A DNA stretch of 64,000 bases from Apostichopus japonicus (GCF_037975245.1 NC_092575.1:759001-823000); one strand, 5' to 3'. Shown: positions 1 through 14,864, counted from the stretch's first letter. Notes: generated by a model not told the origin, from the sequence alone. Made by a program: numbers and translations.

Positions 1-246
1 AAGATAATTCAAAGAAATCTTCAGTTATATTTCTGGAGTGATGAGGAAAAATGAATATGTTGGAATAATAGTTCTGACACGTACATTAGTAAACGCCCAC
101 AGGGGGAACATCAAAAACCGATCACTCGCTTCCTGTTTAATAGGCACGACAATCATTTGCTATGGAAGCATCAAAATTATCTGTCATTGTAAGCTGTGAT
201 ACTAACTCCATGACGTGACATACATGCTATTCACGTACCCAGTAAT
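1..246. other. No recognised feature
   Basis: AT-rich sequence before the first tandem repeat. No gene, RNA or mobile element seen. Confidence 0.5.
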
Positions 247-458
247 CAGGAATCACCACGGGGATGACTATTAAAGTGACATACGGGAGCCTCACTCCTT
301 CAGGAATCAGCAAGGAGATGACTATTAAAGTAACATAAGAGAGCCTCACTTCTTCAGGAATCAGCAAGGGGATGATGATATTACAGTAACATAAGAGGGC
401 CTCACTTCTTCAGGAATCACCAAGGAGATGAATTTTAAGTGACATACGGGAGGCTCAC
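247..458. repeat. Minisatellite, 54-56 bp unit, about 4 copies
   Basis: Copies start with CAGGAATCA at 247, 301, 355 and 411. Each holds a core like GGGATGACTATTAAAGTGAC followed by a GCCTCACT segment. Copies are diverged, so this is an old tandem array. No coding potential. Confidence 0.85.
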
Positions 459-502
459 TAATCCAGAGAACCGATATCCGTTTGCCATTTACTTGTATTA
501 AC

Positions 503-1890
<1,388 letters not shown>

Positions 1891-4800
1891 AATATAGCCT
1901 AGGCTGCATTGTCTTAATATAGCCTAAGCTGCATTGTCTATGGAGGAGGTTCTCGAGCAGAATTTCACTTTAAACTCGAGAGAAATGTGTTTCTGGATCC
2001 TGTTTAACCTTTATTAACACCCAGACTGAAATATGAGAAAGTTGATTTTTCGTCCAATTTTGATCATTTTGTAAGGTTTTTTCCTTATGATTTTTTCCCT
2101 TATGATTTTTTCAAATTTCGGCCCTTATGATTTTTTCCCTTATGATTTTTTCAAATTTCGGCCAAAATCACGACATTTGAAAATCTTCTCAAACCAATGC
2201 GGTTAACTGATGGCGGCCTTCTGAGTGAACTCAGACCCTTGCAGTGTGAAGGTAGGTCCCTATTCTTTAAGAAAAGCATATTAATGTCAATATGAAATCT
2301 TGATATCATCATTTAATATAGCCTAGGCTGCATTGTCTTTGGAGGCGAAGTCTCGAGCAGAATTTCACTTTTAATTCAGGAGAATTTTACTTCTGGATCC
2401 TGTAAAACCTTTATTAACACCCAGACTGAAATATGAGAAAGTTGATTTTTCGTCCAATTTTGATCATTTTGTAAGGCTATACCCTTATGATTTTTTTCAA
2501 ATTTCGGCCAAAATCACGACTTTTGAAAATCTTCTCAAACCAATGCGGTTAACTGATGGCGCCCTTCTGAATTCTCTCAGACCCTTGCAGTGTGAAGGTA
2601 GGTCCCTATTCTTTAAGAAAAGCACATTAATGTCAATATGAAATCTTGATATCATCATTTAATATAGCCTAGGCTGCATTGTCTTTGGAGGCGAAGTCTC
2701 GAGCAGAATTTCACTTTTAATTCAGGAGAATTTTACTTCTGGATCCTGTGAAACCTTTATTAACACCCAGACTGAAATATGAGAAAGTTGATTTTTCGTC
2801 CAATTTTGATCATTTTGTAAGGCTATACCCTTATGATTTTTTCAAATTTCGGCCAAAATCACGACTTTTCAAAATCTTCTCAAACCAATGCGGTTAACTG
2901 ATGGCGCCCTTCTGAGTGAACTCAGACCCTTGCAGTGTGAAGGTAGGTCCCTATTCTTTAAGAAAAGCATATTAATGTCAATATGAAATCTTGATATCAT
3001 CATTTAATATAGCCTAGGCTGCATTGTCTTTGGAGGCGAAGTCTCGAGCAGAATTTCACTTTTAATTCAGGAGAATTGTGCTTCTGGATCCTGGGAAACC
3101 TTTATTAACACCCAGACTGAAATATGAGAAAGTTGATTTTTCGTCCAATTTTGATCATTTTGTAAGGCTATACCCTTATGATTTTTTCAAATTTCGGCCA
3201 AAATCACGACTTTTCAAAATCTTCTCAAACCAATGCGGTTAACTGATGGCGGCCTTCTGAATTCTCTCAGACCCTTGCAGTGTGAAGGTAGGTCCCTATT
3301 CTTTAAGAAAAGCACATTAATGTCAATATGAAATCTTGATATCATCATTTAATATAGCCTAGGCTGCATTGTCTTTGGAGGCGAAGTCTCGAGCAGAATT
3401 TCACTTTTAATTCAGGAGAATTGTGTTTCTGGATCCTGTGAAACCTTTATTAACACCCAGACTGAAATATGAGAAAGTTGATTTTTCGTCCAATTTTGAT
3501 CATTTTGTAAGGCAATTTGGCCCTTATGATTTTTTCAAATTTCGGCCAAAATCACGACTTTTCAAAATCTTCTCAAACCAATGCGGTTAACTGATGGCGC
3601 CCTTCTGAGTGAACTCAGACCCTTGCAGTGTGAAGGTAGGTCACTATTTTTTAAGAAAAGCATATTAATGTCAATATGAAATCTTGATATCATCATTTAA
3701 TATAGCCTAGGCTGCATTGTCTTTGGAGGCGAAGTCTCGAGCAGAATTTCACTTTTAATTCAGGAGAATTGTGTTTCTGGATCCTGTGAAACCTTTATTA
3801 ACACCCAGACTGAAATATGAGAAAGTTGATTTTTCGTCCAATTTTGATCATTTTGTAAGGCTATACCCTTATGATTTTTTTCAAATTTCGGCCAAAATCA
3901 CGACTTTTCAAAATCTTCTCAAACCAATGCGGTTAACTGATGGCGGCCTTCTGAATTCTCTCAGACCCTTGCAGTGTGAAGGTAGGTCCCTATTCTTTAA
4001 GAAAAGCATATTAATGTCAATATGAAATCTTGATATCATCATTTAATATAGCCTAGGCTGCATTGTCTTTGGAGGCGAAGTCTCGAGCAGAATTTCACTT
4101 TTAATTCAGGAGAATTTTACTTCTGGATCCTGTAAAACCTTTATTAACACCCAGACTGAAATATGAGAAAGTTGATTTTTCGTCCAATTTTGATCATTTT
4201 GTAAGGCTATACCCTTATGATTTTTTTCAAATTTCGGCCAAAATCACGACTTTTGAAAATCTTCTCAAACCAATGCGGTTAACTGATGGCGCCCTTCTGA
4301 ATTCTCTCAGACCCTTGCAGTGTGAAGGTAGGTCCCTATTCTTTAAGAAAAGCACATTAATGTCAATATGAAATCTTGATATCATCATTTAATATAGCCT
4401 AGGCTGCATTGTCTTTGGAGGCGAAGTCTCGAGCAGAATTTCACTTTTAATTCAGGAGAATTTTACTTCTGGATCCTGTGAAACCTTTATTAACACCCAG
4501 ACTGAAATATGAGAAAGTTGATTTTTCGTCCAATTTTGATCATTTTGTAAGGCTATACCCTTATGATTTTTTCAAATTTCGGCCAAAATCACGACTTTTC
4601 AAAATCTTCTCAAACCAATGCGGTTAACTGATGGCGCCCTTCTGAGTGAACTCAGACCCTTGCAGTGTGAAGGTAGGTCCCTATTCTTTAAGAAAAGCAT
4701 ACTAATGTCAATATGAAATCTTGATATCATCATTTAATATAGCCTAGGCTGCATTGTCTTTGGAGGCGAAGTCTCGAGCAGAATTTCACTTTTAATTCAG

Positions 4801-7800
4801 GAGAATTGTGCTTCTGGATCCTGGGAAACCTTTATTAACACCCAGACTGAAATATGAGAAAGTTGATTTTTCGTCCAATTTTGATCATTTTGTAAGGCTA
4901 TACCCTTATGATTTTTTCAAATTTCGGCCAAAATCACGACTTTTCAAAATCTTCTCAAACCAATGCGGTTAACTGATGGCGGCCTTCTGAATTCTCTCAG
5001 ACCCTTGCAGTGTGAAGGTAGGTCCCTATTCTTTAAGAAAAGCACATTAATGTCAATATGAAATCTTGATATCATCATTTAATATAGCCTAGGCTGCATT
5101 GTCTTTGGAGGCGAAGTCTCGAGCAGAATTTCACTTTTAATTCAGGAGAATTGTGTTTCTGGATCCTGTGAAACCTTTATTAACACCCAGACTGAAATAT
5201 GAGAAAGTTGATTTTTCGTCCAATTTTGATCATTTTGTAAGGCTATACCCTTATGATTTTTTCAAATTTCGGCCAAAATCACGACTTTTGAAAATCTTCT
5301 CAAACCAATGCGGTTAACTGATGGCGCCCTTCTGAGTGAACTCAGACCCTTGCAGTGTGAAGGTAGGTCCCTATTCTTTAAGAAAAGCATATTAATGTCA
5401 ATATGAAATCTTGATATCATCATTTAATATAGCCTAGGCTGCATTGTCTTTGGAGGCGAAGTCTCGAGCAGAATTTCACTTTTAATTCAGGAGAATTGTG
5501 TTTCTGGATCCTGTGAAACCTTTATTAACACCCAGACTGAAATATGAGAAAGTTGATTTTTCGTCCAATTTTGATCATTTTGTAAGGCTATACCCTTATG
5601 ATTTTTTTCAAATTTCGGCCAAAATCACGACTTTTCAAAATCTTCTCAAACCAATGCGGTTAACTGATGGCGGCCTTCTGAATTCTCTCAGACCCTTGCA
5701 GTGTGAAGGTAGGTCCCTATTCTTTAAGAAAAGCACATTAATGTCAATATGAAATCTTGATATCATCATTTAATATAGCCTAGGCTGCATTGTCTTTGGA
5801 GGCGAAGTCTCGAGCAGAATTTCACTTTTAATTCAGGAGAATTGTGTTTCTGGATCCTGTGAAACCTTTATTAACACCCAGACTGAAATATGAGAAAGTT
5901 GATTTTTCGTCCAATTTTGATCATTTTGTAAGGCTATACCCTTATGATTTTTTCAAATTTCGGCCAAAATCACGACTTTTCAAAATCTTCTCAAACCAAT
6001 GCGGTTAACTGATGGCGCCCTTCTGAATTCACTCAGCCTTGCAGTGTGAAGGTAGGTCCCTATTCTTTAAGAAAAGCATATTAATGTCAGTATGAAATCT
6101 TGATATCATCATTTAATATAGCCTAGGCTGCATTGTCTTTGGAGGCGAAGTCTCGAGCAGAATTTCATGTTTAATTCAGGAGAATTGTGCTTCTGGATCC
6201 TGTGAAACCTTTATTAACACCCAGACTGAAATATGAGAAAGTTGATTTTTCGTCCAATTTTGATCATTTTGTAAGGCTATACCCTTATGATTTTTTCAAA
6301 TTTCGGCCAAAATCACGACTTTTCAAAATCTTCTCAAACCAATGCGGTTAACTGATGGCGCCCTTCTGAGTGAACTCAGACCCTTGCAGTGTGAAGGTAG
6401 GTCCCTATTCTTTAAGAAAAGCATATTAATGTCAATATGAAATCTTGATATCATCATTTAATATAGCCTAGGCTGCATTGTCTTTGGAGGCGAAGTCTCG
6501 AGCAGAATTTCACTTTTAATTCAGGAGAATTGTGTTTCTGGATCCTGTGAAACCTTTATTAACACCCAGACTGAAATATGAGAAAGTTGATTTTTCGTCC
6601 AATTTTGATCATTTTGTAAGGCTATACCCTTATGATTTTTTCAAATTTCGGCCAAAATCACGACTTTTGAAAATCTTCTCAAACCAATGCGGTTAACTGA
6701 TGGCGCCCTTCTGAGTGAACTCAGACCCTTGCAGTGTGAAGGTAGGTCCCTATTCTTTAAGAAAAGCACATTAATGTCAATATGAAATCTTGATATCATC
6801 ATTTAATACAGCCTAGGCTGCATTGTCTTTGGAGGCGAAGTCTCGAGCAGAATTTCACTTTTAATTCAGGAGAATTGTGCTTCTGGATCCTGTGAAACCT
6901 TTATTAACACCCAGACTGAAATATGAGAAAGTTGATTTTTCGTCCAATTTTGATCATTTTGTAAGGCTATACCCTTATGATTTTTTCAAATTTCGGCCAA
7001 AATCACGACTTTTCAAAATCTTCTCAAACCAATGCGGTTAACTGATGGCGCCCTTCTGAGTGAACTCAGACCCTTGCAGTGTGAAGGTAGGTCCCTATTC
7101 TTTAAGAAAAGCACATTAATGTCAATATGAAATCTTGATATCATCATTTAATACAGCCTAGGCTGCATTGTCTTTGGAGGCGAAGTCTCGAGCAGAATTT
7201 CACTTTTAATTCAGGAGAATTGTGTTTCTGGATCCTGTGAAACCTTTATTAACACCCAGACTGAAATATGAGAAAGTTGATTTTTCGTCCAATTTTGATC
7301 ATTTTGTAAGGCTATACCCTTATGATTTTTTCAAATTTCGGCCAAAATCACGACTTTTCAAAATCTTCTCAAACCAATGCGGTTAACTGATGGCGGCCTT
7401 CTGAATTCTCTCAGACCCTTGCAGTGTGAAGGTAGGTCCCTATTCTTTAAGAAAAGCACATTAATGTCAATATGAAATCTTGATATCATCATTTAATATA
7501 GCCTAGGCTGCATTGTCTTTGGAGGCGAAGTCTCGAGCAGAATTTCACTTTTAATTCAGGAGAATTGTGTTTCTGGATCCTGTGAAACCTTTATTAACAC
7601 CCAGACTGAAATATGAGAAAGTTGATTTTTCGTCCAATTTTGATCATTTTGTAAGGCTATACCCTTATGATTTTTTCAAATTTCGGCCAAAATCACGACT
7701 TTTGAAAATCTTCTCAAACCAATGCAGTTAACTGATGGCGGCCTTCTGAATTCTCTCAGACCCTTGCAGTGTGAAGGTAGGTCCCTATTCTTTAAGAAAA

Positions 7801-9268
7801 GCACATTAATGTCAATATGAAATCTTGATATCATCATTTAATATAGCCTAGGCTGCATTGTCTTTGGAGGCGAAGTCTCGAGCAGAATTTCACTTTTAAT
7901 TCAGGAGAATTGTGCTTCTGGATCCTGTGAAACCTTTATTAACACCCAGACTGAAATATGAGAAAGTTGATTTTTCGTCCAATTTTGATCATTTTGTAAG
8001 GCTATATACCCTTATGATTTTTTCAAATTTCGGCCAAAATCACGACTTTTGAAAATCTTCTCAAACCAATGCGGTTAACTGATGGCGCCCTTCTGAGTGA
8101 ACTCAGACCCTTGCAGTGTGAAGGTAGGTCCCTATTCTTTAAGAAAAGCACATTAATGTCAATATGAAATCTTGATATCATCATTTAATATAGCCTAGAC
8201 TGCATTGTCTTTGGCGGCGAAGTCTCGAGCAGAATTTCACTTTTAATTCAGGAGAATTGTGTTTCTGGATCCTGTGAAACCTTTATTAACACCCAGACTG
8301 AAATATGAGAAAGTTGATTTTTCGTCCAATTTTGATCATTTTGTAAGGCTATACCCTTATGATTTTTTCAAATTTCGGCCAAAATCACGACTTTTCAAAA
8401 TCTTCTCAAACCAATGCGGTTAACTGATGGCGCCCTTCTGAATTCACTCAGCCTTGCAGTGTGAAGGTAGGTCCCTATTCTTTAAGAAAAGCACATTAAT
8501 GTCAATATGAAATCTTGATATCATCATTTAATATAGCCTAGGCTGCATTGTCTTTGGAGGCGAAGTCTCGAGCAGAATTTCATGTTTAATTCAGGAGAAT
8601 TGTGTTTCTGGATCCTGTGAAACCTTTATTAACACCCAGACTGAAATATGAGAAAGTTGATTTTTCGTCCAATTTTGATCATTTTGTAAGGCTATACCCT
8701 TATGATTTTTTCAAATTTCGGCCAAAATCACGACTTTTGAAAATCTTCTCAAACCAATGCGGTTAACTGATGGCGGCCTTCTGAATTCACTCAGCCTTGC
8801 AGTGTGAAGGTAGGTCCCTATTCTTTAAGAAAAGCACATTAATGTCAATATGAAATCTTGATATCATCATTTAATATAGCCTAGGCTGCATTGTCTTTGG
8901 AGGCGAAGTCTCGAGCAGAATTTCACTTTTAATTCAGGAGAATTGTGTTTCTGGATCCTGTGAAACCTTTATTAACACCCAGACTGAAATATGAGAAAGT
9001 TGATTTTTCGTCCAATTTTGATCATTTTGTAAGGCTATACCCTTATGATTTATTTCAAATTTCGGCCAAAATCACGACTTTTAAAATCTTCTCAAACCAA
9101 TGCAGTTAACTGATGGCGCCCTACTGTTTTCACTCAGACCCTTGCAGTGTAAAGGTTGGTCCCTATTCTTAAAGAAAAGCACTTTAATGAAATCTTTATG
9201 TAATAATTTAATATAGCCTAGGCTGCATTGTCTTTGGAGGCGAAGTCTCGGGCGGAATTTCACTTTTA
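1891..9268. repeat. Satellite DNA array, ~345-bp monomer, about 21 copies
   Basis: The anchor AGCCTAGGCTGCATT recurs with its GCCT at 2321, 2667, 3012, 3357, 3705, 4051, 4397, 4742, 5087, 5432, 5778, 6121, 6466, 6811, 7156, 7501, 7846, 8193, 8536, 8879 and 9216. The spacing is 343-348 bp except for the last, 337. The first unit (1922-2320) is 399 bp because its CCCTTATGATTTTTT segment is internally repeated, and it is preceded by a 25-bp duplication of the anchor. Nearly every monomer carries AvrII (CCTAGG), XhoI (CTCGAG) and BamHI (GGATCC) sites and the 10-bp palindrome AGCCTAGGCT. Both edge units are more diverged than the interior, as expected for an array homogenised by unequal exchange. 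The two 84-residue open frames inside it are copies of one repeat and not genes. Confidence 0.97.
2321..5777. repeat. Higher-order repeat inside the satellite: 5 monomers, ~1.73 kb, two copies
   Basis: Monomers 2321, 2667, 3012, 3357 and 3705 are matched in order by 4051, 4397, 4742, 5087 and 5432. Diagnostic variants recur at the same rank: TTTTACTTCTGG with GTAAAACC in the first, TTTTACTTCTGG with GTGAAACC in the second, GTGCTTCTGG with GGGAAACC in the third, and a seven-T tract with GAATTCTCTC in the fifth. The offset is 1730 then 1727 bp. The fourth monomer differs locally (GGCAATTTGGCCC at 3511 against GGCTATACCC in its partner), so the copies have since diverged. Confidence 0.8.
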
Positions 9269-10812
9269 ACTATACCCATTTTTTTGTCAACTAATCTATG
9301 ACCTTATTCTTGGTTCTTTATATATCCCTTCCCTTACTATCATTAATAGAATAACACTGCCGTCCAAACCTCTTCATTCCCGAAACCCCATCTTCCAAAT
9401 ATTTTCTTCCATGTTACATCAGCAGATTTCTTCCTTTGTTTGGACCATTAAGTAGAACAAAAAAATTAATTGAACAAGCATTTCGCTTACATTATCTTGA
9501 ACAGGAATTTCCAAAAACTTTGACGCCAAAAATAAACACCAAAAACACCCTGACAAGACATTCTGTAACTTCAAATTGCTTTCATTTTATTTGACTATTA
9601 TAATGTACAATACATATCCAACATCTTGATTCATACAAGTCAAAAAATTCTTCCCAAAAGAACAAGAAGTTCCTCATCTAAAATTGTGAACTGCGATTGC
9701 TCGTAAATGTTTTAGCTTAGTGTTACTTTTGTGTTAGGAGCAAATTTCCATGTGTGCCATTGACTATTTAAGAGTGCATCATGTTGGCTGTACTAATATT
9801 GTTGCACATACGTATGTTTATAAGTACAAGCAAACAACCTTAATTACGTTATCCACAAACGCTCAATGCATGTTTGTGATTACCCTTATTGTCATTACGA
9901 ATTTAAGAATCAGGGAGACAGTGTCAACGATTCTAAATCTTTTCGTGATGAAATAATTTCTTTGAGATCTTTCAAACACTGTAAAACCTGGAAGAAAAAT
10001 GGATTCATAATGTTACTTATCATTTACATAGTAACCCAAGAAACTTAACTGGGTTCGAATACAGTTGCTGAGGGGGGAGGCATTACTATGTGCATGCTGC
10101 AACACTCTTTTAGTGAAACCTACACTGTATAATTCTTACCACTTAATTCTTGTAAACCCATAATTACATTTCTACACTCTATATTACTCTAATCATGATT
10201 AATTTAGGAACCTGTGGAAGATTTAGCCAAACCTATTCATTTCTTTCTTAATTGTTAATTAAGCCTAACCCTTCAGAATACTTTAAGACAAACTACCAAG
10301 TATTATCAAATGATAATTATCTCTTCTTCAAGTTATAAAGCATTTATACATAAGTGATTTCATTAATAGTTTCAACATTTTAACATGTATTACCCCACTG
10401 TTCATGTCAATGCTTCTTGTTTATCAAACTGAGGTTTTTATCCGATCCTTATAAATACCATCTACTACACAAACTGCCCTATCATTAACATACATTTATA
10501 ATACTCTTCATTAACACCGCAACCTGATCATAAGTCATTAACAAATTCGTTTCTCCCGTGTCTGACTTTGCTTAGTGTGGGCCACAGACAAAACAAGCAG
10601 TGGTGTCATACTACTAAACAGAAAGACATATCACTACAAAACAAATAAATGGTTTTAAGTCTTCCAGTTCTCCTTAAAAGTAAACATTTCATTTACCAGT
10701 GTATTCTATTGCACTTCTAACAGGACTATAGACAAAAATAAGAAAACTTATGAAAGCTACAACTGGAAAGAATAAAGAACAATATCAACAAAATACAAAA
10801 TAGTGAGAGAAG
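9269..10812. other. Intergenic, no gene seen
   Basis: AT-rich sequence with short, overlapping open frames of no recognisable similarity. A GGTTCGAAT at about 10051 resembles a polymerase III B box but has no A box at a suitable distance. Confidence 0.55.
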
Positions 10813-10925
10813 AACATAGTCCTCCCATCTCACACCAGAACATTGTCCTCCCATCTCACACCAGAACATAGTCCTCCCATCTCACACCAGAACATTGTCC
10901 TCCCATCTCCCACCAGAACATAGTC
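10813..10925. repeat. 26-bp tandem repeat, about 4.3 copies
   Basis: The unit is AACATAGTCCTCCCATCTCA plus CACCAG. Copies alternate between AACATAG and AACATTG, so the array may be read as a 52-bp dimer. Confidence 0.93.
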
Positions 10926-12451
10926 CAACTGACAAAATACACAAAGCCTAGAGGCTTTGTATTTCTTTGCCATACAGTATTTCAAGCTCCAGCATTTCTT
11001 GAACATTACAGACACATCAGTAATACTCTCAGATGGACCCCGACCTACTAAACCACCTATTAGGATTGTGTGTTATGCCAAACTGTTCCAATATCCAGAA
11101 CAAAAAATATTTCTATGTGCTGTAAAGGCATGGATAAGCTAATGAATCAGTTCTGCTACCAACCACTGTAAACATTGTAATGAATGTTACATGGTTGAAT
11201 TTAATTCACTGTGCACTACGTTGTCTGACAAGGGCTGTGTGTATTTTAAATTCCCCAACAGAAGAACACAAACCTCTTTTACTGACGAAGCACTTCAGGG
11301 ATTATCTGGTGTCTACCGTACAGTACGCTAATATTAGCACAAACTGAACTGGACTTAAATATATCAAAGAAAACGGCTTCAACAAAGTATGAAACTCAGC
11401 AAAGGTGCAATTATTGAAATTAAGCCTACTCACATAGTACATAGAGTACCTACAATACAAGAGAGTCTATGATATGTGAGCGTTCTTCTCCTTACGGGAC
11501 TCTCAAACACTCAGCAAAGGTGCAGTTATTAAGTACTCACTAATTACTCAATACTCAATTATTGAGTACTCACATAGCACAATAGAATAACTACAATACA
11601 ACAGAGGTTATGATATGTGAGTATTACTTCTCCTTACAGGGACTCTCAAAACCAAAACACTTTCAAAGTACTCACTACAGAATTATGACACAATAAATCT
11701 ATCAGAGTATAACCACATTTCAACACTAAGTAGTGTCATGAGGACCCCTTCAGTAACCACTGAAGTGAAGATGATAATTTATATATTAATAAACCACTTT
11801 GCATTGTAACTGTGTATAAAATATGTCTTACTACAAACACAAGACAAAAGCAGAAACAGGAACAAACGAAAAAAGAAAATATGACTGGATCCTGAAAGAC
11901 CTTCACAAGCATTTAACATCCATCAGGTGAGAGGAACTTCAAACCTGGTGCATTTGTAAACTTTTCAACTTTCTTTCAATAATACTTCAGGGTTTCTATA
12001 GCATCTATTACAGTAACATGAATCCATCCTATAGCCTCTGTAGAGAACAGATCTGTTATCTTCAGTTGTAACAACATTACACCCCCCCCCCCCCCTCCAT
12101 TACAGTCTGTTAATCTAGTCCAAGTTATCTCTTTGTGCTCTTCAAACAGTGATGGAAATTTGAACATTGTTATCTACAAAGTGTTTACAAATTCTTTTTT
12201 CCTTTTAAATTAATCTGTACCATTTTATTTACATTAACTGACATATTCTCACAAGTAACTTAAGTAGTTATTCCACCATATCTGATATTCATGCATATTT
12301 GTATTTTTTGTTAAATATAATTCACTCAAATTCTACAAAAGTCCTAAACTTAACATACTGAATACAAAAATACATTTCAAGTTATTTTTCCTTTCTGAAT
12401 AAATACTGATTCAATACACACATCTTAGTTACAAACATCTACTCTTTGTCA
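10926..12451. other. Intergenic, diverged duplication at 11390-11650
   Basis: Two related blocks begin with ACTCAGCAAAGGTGCA at about 11393 and 11509 and share TATGATATGTGAG and CTCCTTAC segments. A C run lies at about 12080-12095. No gene seen. Confidence 0.6.
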
Positions 12452-12985
12452 TACCCACAGTAATTAGAGGATACACTAAAGGCATCCTGGGGATAAAATC
12501 CCGATAGCAGGATCAATCTTCTGATCATCATAGAGGTAAATAGTCTTTGCTGATCAATGATATGTTCATAGCCCATACCCACAGTAATAAGAGGATACAC
12601 TAAAGGCATCCTGGGGATAAAATCCCGATAGCAGGATCAATCTTCTGATCATCATAGAGGTAAATAGTCTTTGCTGATCAATGATCTGTTCATAGCCCAT
12701 ACCCACAGTAATAAGAGGATACACTAAAGGCATCCTGGGGATAAAATCCCGATAGCAGGATCAATCTTCTGATCATCATAGAGGTAAATAGTCTTTGCTG
12801 ATCAATGATATGTTCATAGCCCATACCCACAGTAATAAGAGGATACACTAAAGGCATCCTGGGGATAAAATCCCGATAGCAGGATCAATCTTCTGATCAT
12901 CATAGAGGTAAATAGTCTTTGCTGATCAATGATCTGTTCATAGCCCATACCCACAGTAATTAGAGGATACACCCAAGGCACAAGT
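12452..12985. repeat. 124-bp tandem repeat, about 4.3 copies
   Basis: CCCACAGTA anchors lie at 12454, 12578, 12702, 12826 and 12950, exactly 124 bp apart. Interior copies are almost identical. Alternate copies carry GATATGTTC or GATCTGTTC, which points to a 248-bp dimer as the duplicated unit. Confidence 0.95.
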
Positions 12986-14344
12986 ATTTTCTTTGCCAGT
13001 AACAAACACTTGCTGGTATCCCTGCAAAACAAAATATGGATATCTAGCAGCATAACAGTTGTACTCAAATCTGGTCAAACATTTTCTTTTGAAAATTCAA
13101 GGATCGGAATACATCATGATTTGTGTCAAAACAACACCTTGGTTATACACTACACTAACATACAAACAGAATGAAAGTTTCAACCGCTCCATTGCACGCC
13201 TCTCCCTCCCCCACCAAAAAAAACCCCCAAAGTACTAAAGAGCAAGTTAATATCCTGTTGAGAATACTACGAACGTTTGTTAGTCCTATTACATTAACTA
13301 CCAACATGTTATGCAGTGTTCCAATTCATACATATTAACTACATTTAATCAACCAGAACATTTCCCTCCACATTTCCACATATTTGTTGATAGCAGACTA
13401 CCATCGAGTGCGCATCCTGACACCTGAAAACTTTCTGACCAAAGTAAAGATAGAATGTGATGTGACTGTAGCAATCCTTCCTTTAAAACATTTCACAATA
13501 CAAATATTATTATCAAAACATAGCCGATTGGAAATTCATCCGCTTTCTATAGCACAATTTTTCTGCATATATGATATGAATAAAAATATTTATGAAGTTT
13601 TAGCTGAAATGTGGTCAACATCAGTTGCTCTTACAAATTTTATAAACATTTCCACTTAATTTGCTTCTTTGTATGCAATGCATTCATTCAAAAGTGATTC
13701 GATTTAACCATCCAACTTTTGCCAGAGGCAAATAATGCGTGAGGTTATGAGCTTGAAGACTAAGGCCTTATAATTATTCACTACATCATGCTACTGTACT
13801 TCAAAGAGCTTTCATGTCTTTGTTTTGTAAGAGATTTGAATGGAAATCTTCACGTGTCTCACACGTTTGCTAGTTTATTAATATTCACAAAGATGATTCT
13901 TGATCCTCTTCTTTTCAAAAGATCAACTTTTAATGCTTGCTGCTACTTTGCCAAGGTTGATCATGTGATCGCATACCTGTCATTGCTTGCCTGAATTTAT
14001 GCAAAAACAATATTTGTATAATCTTTGATATATATATATATATATATATAGCCTCTAGACTAATTGGTATTGTCTTAGCTAATTAATATTAAGGTAGTAA
14101 CAAACTCTCATTTACACACAGGTAGAAGGGAACCTGAAAAGGTAGCAAAAAGAAAATTACCATTGGTTATAAAACAAAACTGTCTAGAAGTTAATAATTC
14201 TAATACTATAACCCTGAAATCTTTTCTGAAACGTGTTGCTTCAAAACTGACTTGTAGGAACACTATTTAGGACTAGCAGAACACTCATCAACAGATCCTC
14301 AGCCTAAGATATATTGCATTTCTATTAGAAGTCCTGTTATGACT
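12986..14344. other. Intergenic, no gene seen
   Basis: Open frames at 13384-13659 and 13788-13994 show no domain or splice context. A short (TA)n run lies at about 14029-14050. Confidence 0.5.
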
Positions 14345-14566
14345 CCATTGCATGGGACACCCATCTCCACTTACCAGGTTCAGGGATAACCACTCCCCCA
14401 TCAACCCTGTTGTATATGGGACACGTATCTCCCCTTAACAGGTTCAGGGATAACCACCCCCGCATCAACCCTGTTGTACATGGGACACGTATCTCCACTT
14501 AACAGGTTCAGGGGTAACCAACCCCGCATCAACCCTGTTGTACATGGGACATCTATCTCCTCTTAA
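14345..14566. repeat. 64-bp minisatellite, left part
   Basis: ATGGGAC anchors at 14352, 14416, 14480 and 14544 are exactly 64 bp apart. The unit contains CATCAACCCTGTTGTACATG and AACAGGTTCAGGGATAACCA. The array stops abruptly within a unit at CTCCTCTTAA, where the transposon begins, and resumes in register at 16193. Confidence 0.95.
14563..14566. repeat. TTAA target-site duplication, left copy
   Basis: TTAA directly precedes the element end AGACC. The uninterrupted minisatellite unit reads CTCCTCTTAACAGG, so a single TTAA is the original state. Confidence 0.85.
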
Positions 14567-14583
14567 AGACCAACTATGGAGAC
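14567..14583 (+). repeat. Terminal inverted repeat, left
   Basis: AGACCAACTATGGAGAC, matching the reverse complement of 16176-16192 at 15 of 17 positions. Confidence 0.85.
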
Positions 14584-14749
14584 TTTTCGATGAACATAAA
14601 ATCCCACCATTTTTCATGTATGTAATCCTTAACTGACTCCAATTACATTGCTGTAATTAACTTGACCAATTTCGGACGTTAAATAAGTGAAAATGGGACG
14701 AAAAGTCAGCTTCTATTTCAGACATTCCTGAAACATTCCTAAGACATCA

Positions 14750-14780
14750 GGTGACCATGTGACGTCAACGTTTGTATACC
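14750..14780 (+). repeat. Subterminal inverted arm, left, with TGACGTCA
   Basis: A 31-bp arm pairs with 15957-15987 at 28 of 31 positions. Both arms contain the palindrome TGACGTCA (a CRE/ATF-type site) and GTTTGTATACC. It lies 183 bp inside the element end, against 205 bp on the right. Confidence 0.85.
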
Positions 14781-14864
14781 TCACTCACAACTATACTTTT
14801 AGTGTGTAAAGTCGTATACTTGAGCTGCCAAAAACATCAACGATATCACTCCTTTTTCCTCAAA

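Noticed and set aside
3771..5752. Two almost identical 84-residue open frames (3771-4025 and 5498-5752)
   Set aside because: They are the same position of two satellite higher-order copies (offset 1727 bp); other monomers break the frame, so there is no selection for protein.
10045..10065. Polymerase III B-box-like GGGTTCGAATACAG
   Set aside because: No A box at tRNA spacing and no SINE body.
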